Below are positions 12,129 through 21,917 of a DNA stretch of 64,000 bases, piece by piece. A program made the translations under genes and the position numbers. This stretch comes from Terfezia claveryi (lineage: Eukaryota > Ascomycota > Pezizomycetes > Pezizales > Pezizaceae): assembly GCA_015179025.1 (NCBI GenBank), contig WHUX01000001.1, forward strand, positions 372,001 to 436,000, in the 5' to 3' direction. Under the pieces are notes generated by a model. That model saw only the letters and a program-made list of their open reading frames with translations. It did no database searches and was not told where the DNA came from. Numbering within the stretch: the first letter of the stretch is position 1; each line of letters opens with the position of its first letter.

Positions 12129-12371
12129 CATGCAGCGCGTTGGTTTTCAATGCACACTGGTACCATTACTAGGTAAGAGCTAAGTGCGGATAGTCTTCGA
12201 GAGTTACTCGGCCCTGCAGCTGTAACCAGTACAAAAAAGAAAATTATGAACGAACCTTCATTAAGTCCATTTTCACTCAATGTCCCTACGGTCAAGGGCA
12301 CCTATAACACGATGAACACCATGCAGTTAGTTCCTCGACAAATATATGATTAATATGGGGTATTGTAGCTA

Positions 12372-12720
12372 AACTTACCAGAATAGAACCAGCTCCATTT
12401 TCATTTTTCTGCACACACACCACAATATCCTCGACTGGCAAGTCCATTACGAATGAGACAATGCGACGAACTTCTTGGATGGGATGATATGGTGCTGGAG
12501 TCCAGTCCAGCATATCCTTCTTGCCCGTCACACAGTTTACTGCACACAAGCATTAGCCCGTGATGCATGCATACAAACGCACACAAAGAGCTCCCCGGCA
12601 AAAAAGATGAAGGGAACATACTGAAGAGTATCTGCATCATGACTGGTAGTAATCTTTATTTCTTTGATATACCTGAAATTTGTATATCTGAACCAAATCT
12701 CTGTTGGCTGTGTTAGTTGA
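12372..12720 (-). pseudogene. Coding-like fragment, unassigned
   Basis: On the minus strand one frame reads VNCVTGKKDMLDWTPAP, then PIQEVRRIVSFVMDLPVED and VVCVQKNENGAGSIL, followed by a consensus donor GTAAGT; a possible acceptor TGTGTGCAG precedes it. A further upstream stretch reads RYIKEIKITTSHDADTLQ in a frame that would need an intron to join. The amino acid texture looks like real protein, but I do not recognise a family and find neither a start nor a terminal exon. It could be a gene relic, a partial mobile-element gene or an undetected multi-exon gene. Confidence 0.25.
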
Positions 12721-12935
12721 TTATCTGGTTAGTTTGCTAGCTGATGTTGCTGGCTTTGGCTGGTTGATGATGATTGTCTGATTGGTTGTTGTGTTTTATA
12801 TGGGAATTTGATGGTGCTGATGAGGATGGTGATGGTGGTTGGTTGATTGGTTGATTGTTGGATGAGTTGTTGTGTTTTGTATGGAAATGTGATGGTGATG
12901 ATGAGAAAGGTGATGGTGATGATGATGATGAGTGA
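12715..12935. repeat. Low-complexity GTTGGTTGATTG and GATGATGGTGATG tract
   Basis: Irregular repeats of GTTGATTGGTTG-type and GATGGTGATGATG-type units run through this stretch. The phrases TTGTTGTGTTTTRTATGG and AATKTGATGGTG each occur twice about 80 bases apart (near 12785 and 12865), so part of it is a duplicated block. The Ser/His/Asn-rich open frames on the minus strand are products of the repeat. Confidence 0.65.
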
Positions 12936-13701
12936 AAGATGAGTGAATTGGAGGGGAAATGAAACAGGAAACCAAAACACCTTGTGCGAGCAGTCCCACG
13001 GATTTTAGGGCAAGAAAGAGAAAGGGCAGGGCTAAGTGTAGCATGCTCTCGTATGAGACTCTCGGTATTCTCTCGTGGATTCATTTGATACATGTTGTGT
13101 TGCCCGCCGATATTATGATATTACGTTCACGATGCTTCAATGCAAGCACTGCATAAACCACGGCGGAGTGCGAATGCAGCGTCTGGCTTGCGAATGTAGC
13201 CTTCATGCAACCAGGCTACGGCCTGATTACCGTGAGAATTTGGGTCGTAAGTGTCGTCTTTGTTTTAAAAAAAAGGAAGGATTCAGGGAGGCACTATTTA
13301 GCCTTTTGGTCTCTTACGCGGGCCACTAGATTATTTGCATCTAAATAGAAATACCCTTGTTACAAAGGCATTGGCCCTCGGGAGAAACCTGCTATTGAGC
13401 AGCCTTTATCCTCACTTCCGTGGTCCCTGAAATAAAAATTCTTAATACTACAAGTATAGCCGTCCATCAGAGTTACCCTCATGTCCAGTCCTGTTCTCAA
13501 AACCAATCCCCACAGTACTAGTCTCATGAAACTACGAGAGGTTGTGTAGCCAGACTATATATGTAGTACCAGACTAATTACCCAGGCATTGTCTCTATTG
13601 TTCGAGAATTGGAAACTCAGGGTAACTCGAAAAAAGTCCTTAGACATATTAGAGCATCGGCCTGAACGCTCAGATGATACAGTACCTACTTATCTACATA
13701 C

Positions 13702-13827
13702 AGCTAGGTGGCCCCAAAAAATCATACCCCCTGCATAAACATAAAGACCCAATTGGGGGTTCAGGGAGTATGTACATATGACATTCTATGTATGTTATGC
13801 AGTGTAAGATTTTTATGCCACCAAATG
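13702..13827. mobile_element. MITE, CAGCTAGGTGGC family, TA-flanked (copy 1)
   Basis: The 126-bp element starts CAGCTAGGTGGC and ends GCCACCAAATG, imperfect terminal inverted repeats, with TA on both sides (13700-13701 and 13828-13829). The interior matches the element at 35043-35182 (CATACCCC, CTGCATAAA, GTTCAGGGAGTATG, TTATGCAG). It carries no coding capacity. The TA target site and terminal sequence suggest mobilisation by a Tc1/mariner-type transposase; this is inference. Confidence 0.8.
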
Positions 13828-14208
13828 TAAGTACCCACTATCATATTATATGTACATACATGTAAGCTGGTCCCAGAATACATTACAGTAAGTACGGAGT
13901 AGATATCTACATACAGATGTACATCAGTGCGCATAGTAGCTGCGCCAGCAATATGTCACGCGACTATGAGAACAGGGGTCTATGCACTTCGGCAATTTAT
14001 ATTTAATGCGGTAGTCACGAGATTACCAGTACGGAAGCTCACGCTCCGCGAATCACTTTACTTCGCGTCGCCCATTCCTGGGTACTGTATACTGCCCGCA
14101 GATATTACATTACAGAGAGCTACTCCGGATCACCAAACCTCACCTATACTACTCCATCTTATTGAATCTTGCCATATTGCATCGCATCGCATAAACCCAT
14201 ACATCACC

Positions 14209-14636
14209 ATGTCCACCCTCGACTACGAAAGGTCTCCTCCCATCTTCTCCCCCACATAATTCACCCAACTGACCTCCCTCCCCTTGCATAGACAAAACAA
14301 CGCCCGCCTCGACGAACTGGCCTCTAAACTCACAGCCCTTCGCGGCGTCACCGTTGACATCTACGACAACGCCCGCGACCAGCGCCTACTCGACCAAAAC
14401 GTTGCCCCCTACTCCGCTCTACTCCCCTCTATTATCCCTAATAGAAACACCAGGGCTAATTGTATGTGTGTGGCTAGACCGATGCATTTGCCTCCCTATC
14501 CGCCTCCTTCAAAGGCTCAGCAGGTCGGTTGCGACATATGGCGAACAACTCCTCGCGGGTGCAGATCTTTAGGTTGGCTGCGATTTTAACTGGAGGAGCG
14601 TTGATATTATGGTTTATTTGGGGGTGGCTTGCTTAA
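14209..14636 (+). CDS. SFT1: Sft1/Bet1-like Golgi SNARE
   Basis: Exons are 14209-14231, 14292-14400 and 14478-14636 (96 aa). The first exon encodes only MSTLDYE plus two bases of an Arg codon. The SNARE coiled coil follows (RQNNARLDELASKLTALRG, DNARDQ, ASLSASFKGSAGRLRHMA) and the protein ends with a C-terminal hydrophobic anchor (FRLAAILTGGALILWFIWGW) and a single luminal residue. This is a tail-anchored Qc-type SNARE. The length equals yeast Sft1 (97 aa), which functions in intra-Golgi retrograde fusion; Bet1 is the main alternative but is normally longer. The donors are weak for this window (GTCTCC, GTTGCC), but all exons join in phase and the result is a complete SNARE. Confidence 0.87.
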
Positions 14637-15045
14637 GGTGCATGAGGAGTGGTTGTTTCGACCCCGGCTACGTGGATGGTCAGTGGCTTTGAAACAGAAA
14701 CATCTGAGAGTCCTATAATAGAGGATACCAGCTTCGCACGCCAATACGCAGGACTGAGATGCTGATGGGGTAATGTATATTGTTTTACGTTAGGATGTCC
14801 TTATCATTTGAAAGTGTGAGGAGTACGATACTTAGACATCAAGCAAAGCGATGGTTTTTGTACACCTGGAGTTTGCTTTTTACCTGCCTGTGGATGGGTG
14901 GTATGTGTTTGGGATGTATTATGCTTTGCTACGTTTATCCCCTCTTTTTCGTCTTCCCACTGCTCAGGATTGTATCAATATCATGGTCATTATTCATACT
15001 TCCACCTCCACCAGCACCAGTGCCATCTAGTATAAATCCAACTCA
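14637..15045. other. Convergent spacer between SFT1 and CAP1
   Basis: 409 bp separate the two convergent stop codons. It should contain both 3' ends. No further feature was seen. Confidence 0.5.
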
Positions 15046-16394
15046 TTACTGCCTTCCCGCACTTCTCCCACCACCAATATCCTGCCCCAGCTATATCCAC
15101 CCAAGCCTTCAGTACCATACACAAAACCCGTAAATCATGTAATAGAGATGAACTTACCCTATAAGTCAAAATCTTATCCCAATTAATCTTCTGCCTTGTA
15201 ACTGGCAACTGTCTCCTCAAGCTCTTGAACGCTCCCTCACTCAATGCTCCAAATGCCTTATTAAGTTCCTCCTGATACTTCTTCTCTAATCCTGCTATGG
15301 TCTTGATGATATCCCCTGCACTTGCTCCCGAACGCATAGACTCAGAGATCTCCTTCTTGGTCAGGAGACGTACGTTCCCGTCTTCGTAGTAGTGGATGTC
15401 GACTTTGATTGTGCCGGTGAGTGTAGAAGTGGAGGGTGTGTAGGTGTAAGTGGAGCGCCATCGGCCGTTCCTACAAACAACATGGGTTAGATAGAGGAAT
15501 AGACGCCAACGCACCCTGGGGGCGGAGGAACCATAGTACCAGAAGTTTGATGGGGAGTATTTATTCCCTACGACTACGATTGCGATAGAGGAATCGTTCT
15601 CATAGGGGTAGACGCCGGAGAGAGGAGAGGCGGGGTAGTGTTCTTTTACGTAGTTCTCAAGGTCTCGTAGTAGTGATTTTCTAACCCGCCAGCATTGTCA
15701 GTTTCTGCTCACAACTCCCTTCCCACGGATTCAGGGACGTACATTAAACCGGCATATTCTGACTCTAGTGTGTATGATTGAACACTTGACGGTTTCTGGA
15801 AAAAGCACCGTCCTCTATTAGTTCTGCCTGAACACCTACAACCTTCCTGACAAGGGCGGGTAACGAACTTGCTTCACATGATCATAACTCCAGCTCAAGC
15901 TACACTCCACATCGAAGAATCTTCCATCTGGTAGACAATTAAACTCGCTTAACAGGGCCTACATAGCTCAGAAGCTCTCATTAGCCAATCTCCTCAATCA
16001 CTCCACCGTCCACAGCCAGGGTATTATCGTGCATTCGGACTGCAATACGCACCGACTTCGATGACCCTGGCAACTTCACTGCCATCAACTGTTCCTTATT
16101 ATGCCTCTCCAGCGCTGGCCCCAACCCCTTCACCACCTCGGGCGAGTCCGCAACCAAAGATTTAATATCTACAGTCCCAATCAGCTTTCCTGTCGTCTAC
16201 ACTATTTCTTCCCTCACTCTTCACCCAGTATAATGACTGACCTCCGAGAACCTCATTAAGCTATATCTCAACCTGTCAACTTCGAATTCACTTTCTACCT
16301 TAATCCCTGAAGCCTTTGTGTAGTTACGTACCTCTCCCGGCGGGGCATCAAGCACAAAGCTCGATGTAGTCTCAATTTTCTCTGCGATATTCAT
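15046..16394 (-). CDS. CAP1: F-actin capping protein subunit alpha
   Basis: Seven exons on the minus strand: 16394-16332, 16196-16053, 15958-15869, 15795-15743, 15680-15540, 15470-15158 and 15090-15046 (282 aa). All introns are GT-AG and phases agree. Family hallmarks in order: FVLDAPPGE at the N-terminus, the KLPG motif, EFNCLPDGRFFDVE, an NKYSPSNFWNGRWRS stretch across an intron, KVDIHYYEDGNVRLLT, and the very conserved FKSLRRQLPVTRQKINWDKI. The short last exon gives LGQDIGGGRSAGRQ. The alpha/beta heterodimer caps barbed ends of actin filaments in cortical patches. Length is close to human CAPZA (286) and yeast Cap1 (268). The acceptor of exon 2 is uncertain: position 16184 (exon starting LIGTVDIKSL) fits homologs slightly better than 16196 and would shorten the product by four residues. 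The beta subunit is not in the window. Confidence 0.92.
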
Positions 16395-16773
16395 AGTGAA
16401 TGTGGAATTGTCAAGTCACTCCGGGAGTTATATAGCTGTGAAGTATAGAAGTGAGCCAGAGAGTTTTGTGTTAACCTGAAAGTATAGCTTGAATAGTCTG
16501 GCTTGCACTAGCCCCTCGGTTGGCTTGAAGTCGCCTAGATAGCTATTAGCTCCCCGCACAGGACCTGCAGCTTGGCGGGAATTGTAAATTATAGAAGTAG
16601 ATCATTCAAACAAGTCTCGTAATAAAATGAAGTATGAAATGTATATACAGTATAATCTAAGTTAACCCAAAATAGCCCAGGACCGCGATAATCCAGCTAA
16701 ACGCCGTTGATGAAAACCCAGTCAACTACATAGTATAAAATAATAATGTGAAGGAACACTTATTTCACAAACC
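16395..16773. other. Spacer between CAP1 start and the next minus-strand stop
   Basis: This contains the CAP1 promoter and the 3' flank of the disordered-protein gene. AT-rich, nothing recognised. Confidence 0.45.
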
Positions 16774-16780
16774 CTAGAGC

Positions 16781-16811
<31 letters not shown>

Positions 16812-18447
16812 TATCATCTCCTCCAGGCGTCCAGTTCAGTTGGCTCGACCACTGTGTAAGTGGCGGTGGCATTGGGAAAGACTCCATTAATGTCGCTGGC
16901 AGGAGCTGGCTCAATGTCGGCATTACATCATCACCTCTTGGTACTTTCTCCTCATACCCTAACTTCCTTTCCTCTTTCTTTGCAATAGCTACTTTCTTCA
17001 TTGTTTGGTCCTCCTGGATTCCAGTTTCTTCTCCATTCGAAGCCTGCCTACCCTCTCCCGCCCCCCCTCCAGCCGCTGAGAGAATGTCCCACCATTCATA
17101 TTGTACCTGTGTGACATCACCGTACTGGGTTTCCTCTGGGACATTTCGAGCACCTAGAGTCCCCGGCGATGGCTGCGGAAACGTGGATGTTGCCCTAGTC
17201 CTATCACTACCCTCCCAGTGCACCTTCTTGCGACTTTCGTGAAATGGACTTAATGGAGACTCTGGTATAATTGTGCCCTTTGGGTAACGATGCTGAACTT
17301 CCCACCTGTTCTGTGTCTGTGTGGACTGTGGGAAAATCTCCCCTTCCTCCTCTTGTAGTTCGGTTTTTATTTTCAGTGCGTTTCCTGTATTGGCTATCTT
17401 CTTAGCTTTTAACTGAGGAGACTCCGGTATCATATTTTCTACTGCTCTTTGTTGATGGCTGTCCTCCCATTCATCAAACAAAGGGATATGTGGAGTATCA
17501 AGACCCCCCTCAGCTTTGAATTGTGGTGAGGTCCTATAGGTGGCTGCTTGGGTTTCCTCTAGCGGGCTGAAGCTTCCACGAGCCCTATCGGTTTGGAACA
17601 AGCGGCCTGCGTGAAATGTTTGATTGAAGAAGTCATCCTCATCCTCATCCTCCTCGCCCGTTTCTAGTGATACCCTTCCTTGCGTTAGCCCTTGAGTGAA
17701 TTCCTGGGTGAACCCCAGCTCCTCATTGTCCCACCATTGACTACTCGCTACCAGCCCGCTCTTGCTCCATTTGCTCGGGGATTTTCTGGGGAATTGTAGC
17801 GGTGGCCTGCGGTGGGAGGGTGATTTTTGGGAGGACCGGAAGACAGAAGGTGACCTGTAAGGGGATATGGGTGTTACCGGGGGTGAGTGTGAACTGGGGA
17901 TTTCCAAGACTTTTCTTTGTTTAGGTGTTGTTTGGGGGGGTAACATCTGCAGTGGCCCAGGCTTCAAGGTCACTAATATCGGAGACGGAAAGGATACTGC
18001 TGGTGGATTCATCTCCGCCTGCCTTTCCTCTGTAGTCGAATCAGGTTCATCTTCGAATTTGGGGTCCGGTTGAGCAAATTGGGTCTCAGCTATTTCACTG
18101 TCATGGGTATCTATGGATGGTGTAGGTGGCGAAAGTGAAGATGTTCTAGATGAAGCTGATACAGATGATGAGACCCTTGGTGGCCTCAGTACCACCTTCC
18201 GTCTTTTCCGCTGTAGAGGCTTGGGTTTCGCTTCGGCTTCGCACTCGGGTTCTATCGTATTGATCCTGCTCTTGGCAGGCTGCGAGATGAAGCCAAACGT
18301 TTCTAAGCCAACTTGCTTGTGCTTCTCTGTTATGGCTGGGGTGAGCTTGAGGGAATTGACTGTCTGAAAATTGAAATTCAAGGCAGCAAGGCGTGCCTGC
18401 TCCAAAGGGGTTTTTTTATGTCGTGATTCTTGCCTCTTCGGCATCAT
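16774..18447 (-). CDS. Long, mostly disordered protein of unknown function
   Basis: A single open exon of 557 aa starts at the MMPKRQESRHKK methionines; codons open further upstream (to 18549) look unlike the rest. The only ordered-looking part is the N-terminus (PLEQARLAALNFNFQTVNSL, VGLETFGFISQPAKSRI). The rest is rich in Ser, Pro, Glu and Lys, with basic patches (LQRKRRKVVLRPPR) and two IPESP motifs (in ENMIPESPQLKAK and GTIIPESPLSPFHES), followed by a WW-containing stretch and a poly-Asp C-terminus. These features suggest a nuclear scaffold or phospho-regulated protein, but I do not recognise a family and assign no function. The long uninterrupted frame with consistent composition supports a real gene. 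Confidence 0.7.
16783..16818. repeat. ATC trinucleotide microsatellite in coding sequence
   Basis: A (TCA)n run with one interruption (TTA) encodes the poly-Asp tail (minus strand GAT/GAC) of the disordered protein just before its stop codon. Copy number is likely variable between strains (inference). Confidence 0.85.
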
Positions 18448-18594
18448 AAAGTGATCACAGTAGATGAAATTGACTGCACTGTTGTACTGTATGTATAGCT
18501 CTCGGTGGGCCGATTTTTTGTAAGACTGTACGCCCTGACACCCTTGCATTCATGGCTCTCCGCATAATAATGTTATGTACGTTACCTATACATA

Positions 18595-19199
18595 CTACCA
18601 CTAGTGGTCAATTTTTAAACTGAGTGATGGTAACCGCAGTTATGCAACATCTTGGCACTGCCTTGGCAACTTGGCCTTCACAGTAGGGGTACTCAAATTT
18701 AAATTTACGCACAAACGCATGCATAAAACTAAAAAATCTGGCGCCTTGGCTGCATGGGACTAAATTTTCAGCATGCCAAGCTTAACCTGTTAAGAAATAC
18801 CTAGCGAAGAGCCAAATACCTACCGAACACAAGTTTCCAAAATTGATATTCCACCAATTCCATGATGATGTATGTGTCATCCAGCACTGATTCCTTGACT
18901 GGCGATATAGCGACGTGCTGATACTGTATATCCTTATAGACCATCCACAGCTCCTCAAGTAGCTCAATAAGATCTTTTCCACTATCATGCTTAATTAATC
19001 GTATAAGCTGTTCCATTATCTTAATAACACTGGCTAGTAATACACTCCGTTGAGTAGATCGAGGCATCTTATGGTGGTATGTAGTTTTGATATAGAGCTG
19101 ACTAAAGATACGTTACTGAGAATTTCTAGTTTCGTCATGCCAAGGCATTGCATAACTGCGGCTACCATCACTCAGTTTAAAAATTGACCACCACTACTG
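18595..19199. mobile_element. 605-bp inverted-repeat DNA transposon, TA-flanked, internally reduced
   Basis: Long terminal inverted repeats face each other: GGTCAATTTTTAAACTGAGT at 18606-18625, continuing to TTATGCAA at about 18647, and its near-perfect inverse at about 19146-19188. One substitution is seen over roughly 40 bp, with the outermost 14-15 bases more diverged. Both ends are followed by TA (18593-18594 and 19200-19201). Inside, the minus strand encodes MPRSTQRSVLLASVIKIMEQ and continues to FWKLVFGRYLALR (18801-19067), likely the N-terminal remnant of a transposase or host-derived ORF; no DDE residues remain. Probably a non-autonomous derivative of a larger element. Confidence 0.82.
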
Positions 19200-19280
19200 T
19201 AAGTGGTGACTCAGCTGCTACCGGTACCTATATATATATAAGTGCTCCCTCTTCCACAGTGCAGACATATAAATGTCATA

Positions 19281-19409
19281 CAGTTAGGTGGCAATAAATT
19301 TGGTACCCTTGCATTAGAGTCCTGCATTAGTATACATTTAGCATACATATTATAGGTTTAAAGCTCGCCCCCTGTTATGCGGGGTACCAAATTCATTGCC
19401 ACCTAACTG
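19281..19409. mobile_element. MITE, CAGTTAGGTGGCA family, TA-flanked (copy 2)
   Basis: The 129-bp element has inverted ends identical over 27 of 28 bases (CAGTTAGGTGGCAATAAATT at the left, its inverse at the right), flanked by TA at 19279-19280 and 19410-19411. The interior differs from the copies at 13702 and 35043, but the terminal dodecamer is shared, so it is a sub-family. The high end identity suggests the most recent insertion of the three. Confidence 0.88.
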
Positions 19410-19411
19410 TA

Positions 19412-20059
19412 TCTGGCTAAGGATTGTTTATTTTTGGTTTTAATGCTATGATGATCAAGTGATAGGCCATGCAGAACTACCTACATACCTAATGTACGGA
19501 GTACATGCAGCTTCATTGGGTGGATAAACTTACTCCCATGCGTGACGCCATGTCACGATGATGCTTTCTTTGTATGCAAACGCGGAGTACATTATACTAC
19601 GGATACATTACTAATATATCCGTATATATGTACACTTGCCAATGCTACGTAGAACGATCTTGGAAAATTACTTACTTAAAGCAGGTAGCGCTTCCGTTGC
19701 TTGCTTCTGACTCAACTTTGCCAAATCAGACTAGTTACTGCTACCTTCGTGCGGGAATCCCATACCGTCGGTGTACGTTGGATTCGCCCAGGCGCATCAT
19801 CTAACTTAGATCTGCACAACAGCTACCATTCGCTAGTTCAGCACACGTTATTTATCGTCTCATATCACCGTTGCTTAGCTGGAGCTCTAGATTCCTGCTC
19901 TCTGGAATCCCTTTGGGCCAACTAGCTACCCTTGGTCTCTTGCTTCACGACTTTTGCAGTAAACTCCACGAGGAGATCAGAACGTTCACCTTACGCATAG
20001 TTCCTGAGTATTATCATCCAATTTTCCTTCCTGAGATTACACTCCAGTATATATTACAA
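19412..20059. other. Promoter-side spacer of YSC84
   Basis: 648 bp between the MITE and the YSC84 start. The first 150 bp are AT-rich; no gene, RNA or clear repeat was seen. Short open frames at 19574-20161 have no recognisable content. Confidence 0.45.
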
Positions 20060-21917
20060 ATGGGGATTGGGCTCAATAACCCCTTGCCGTCAAGCCTAGA
20101 TAGTAAGTATAAATGTCCTACTTCTCTTCCCGTGGTTTGTTCGAAGGCCCAGTGCTCATAAGTGGAATACTGACAACTTCTCGTTGTGAAACCACAGGTG
20201 AGTGTAAGAAAGTGGGTACCCCTTCACATCCTTCTCCTGATTAGTCACTAACGACAACATATACAACTTAGGCCAGCAGGATTCTCACGTCTTTCATTAA
20301 TCCGAAGCAAGCATTTGGGCCGGATAAAGTCATCCCACCATCGATCTTGTCAGGTGCAAAAGTAAGTAGCAGTCACTGTCTCAAGTACTTCAGAAGTCAA
20401 ATCTAATGCCTTATGCTGTAGGGGTACATACAACTCTCCGTAATAGACTTTAGGCTTCTAGTTGACATATAACAGTTTGGCAATCCTGACCGTGGTCAAA
20501 GGCGGTTTCCTGGCGTCTGTTAGGGTTGGTTCAGGGCTTGTGGTCGCACGCTTGTCAGATGGGTCTTGGTCTGCTCCATCAGCTATAGGCACGGCAGGGT
20601 ATGTTACACTGAATTTTTACGTCTCAAATCCACAATCTCCAGTTACTGATATTTCATTTAAGTGCGGGGTTCGGTGGGCAAATTGGGGCAGAACTCACAG
20701 ATTTCGTTTTCATCTTGAATGACGCTGCCGCAGTCAAGACATTTTCACAGGCCGGAAACATCACACTTGGTGGGAACGTCTCCATTGCAGCTGGGCCTAT
20801 CGGGAGGAACGCGGAGGCCAGTGGAGTAGCAAGCTTGAGATCGGTTGCAGGGATCTTCTCTTACAGGTATTCCCACACCCACATGCAACTCAATTACCTA
20901 GTGACTGACGAAGCCTGGGCCTTAAGCAAAACAAAGGGTCTTTTCGCTGGAGTGTCGCTGGAAGGCTCGGTTATTGTGGAGAGAAAGGACGCGAATAAGA
21001 AGTTCTACAATGCAAATGTTACAGCGGCGCAGTTGCTTGGGGGTAGTATCCCTGCACCTCCTGCTGCTGATGCCCTCACACGAATTCTGAGATCAAGGAT
21101 ATTCCGTGGATCTTACGACCAGCACAATGTTGCGGACATGTACAACGACATGCCTGTCTATGATGAGGACCGAGACTCGAACGTGTGGGAGGGACGTACC
21201 GGCCCAGCATATGGTGAAGGTCGCAGAAATAGCTTTGGCAACGGTAGCAGTGGACCATCAAGAACAACAACATGGCATGATGATGTATATGACAGAGAGT
21301 CTATATCCGGCAGTGCTCCCCGGCGGAGCAACACAATTACCCAGCCGAGAAGTAATCGGGTCTCAAGAGGTTCCAATCCTGATGTTAGCTTCGACACAAT
21401 AGAAGTTACTTCGAGCCAACAATTCCAACGACAGCACTTTAACTCAACATACTCCGATCACGGACCAATCCCGGGGAGCGTGACTAAAGGCCCATCGCCA
21501 GCAAGGCCAACAGCACCCAAGCCAGTGTTCAATAAGCCTGCGCCGCGAACCCCGACACTCGGCCTCAACCAAGCCATTGCCTTGTATACCTTTGAGGGAG
21601 ACCAAGTGGGAGATCTTTCGTTCAAGAAGGTAGGTTTAGGTTTCCCAAATCTTTCATAATGACAGTATTAGCTTATCCCCAGGTTTCAAGGGTGATATTA
21701 TCACGATCACAAAACGAACCGAGTCTAAAAATGTAAGGCTCGAGCCCCATAATAGTTCTTGCTCGAACTTATTTATGCTCACGATTCGTTAGGATTGGTG
21801 GACTGGTACAGTAGGAGGGCGAATCGGAATATTTCCAAGGTACACACTGTGCTCGTGCTCCGTAAAAACCTAGAATAGCTACTAACAGATCGTAGCAATT
21901 ATGTGGACACTGCATGA
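20060..21917 (+). CDS. YSC84: Ysc84/Lsb3-type SYLF-SH3 actin patch protein
   Basis: Ten exons: 20060-20102, 20198-20211, 20272-20361, 20422-20423, 20476-20598, 20663-20866, 20927-21629, 21691-21732, 21793-21839 and 21896-21917 (429 aa). The N-terminal SYLF domain is near-canonical: NNPLPSSLDSECKK, SFINPKQAFGPDKVIPPSIL, GSGLVVARLSDGSWSAPSAI, FILNDAAAVKTFSQAGNITL, FSYSKTKGLFAGVSLEGS. A disordered Ser/Arg/Pro linker follows, then a C-terminal SH3 domain (AIALYTFEGDQVGDLSF, GDIITITKRTESKN, DWWTGTVGGRIGIFPSNYV). The family binds Las17/WASP and lipids and acts in endocytic actin patches. The fourth exon is only two nucleotides (GG), needed to keep frame and to restore the conserved Gly of AKGLAIL. 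Other junctions are standard. This predicted microexon should be checked against transcripts. Confidence 0.9.

Larger units (their letters stand above)
11825..14208. other. Intergenic region with simple repeats, a MITE and a coding-like fragment
   Basis: This 2.4-kb spacer contains TGCATGCAT/AAGTGCATTC short repeats (12021-12128), a coding-like fragment on the minus strand (12372-12720), GTTGGTTGATTG and GATGATGGTGATG low-complexity sequence (12715-12935), and a MITE at 13702-13827. The last stretch before 14209 is the SFT1 promoter region. Confidence 0.5.

Noticed and set aside
12729..13093. His/Asn/Ser-rich minus-strand frames of up to 118 codons
   Set aside because: Product of GATGATGGTGATG and GTTGGTTGATTG repeats; no ordered segment.
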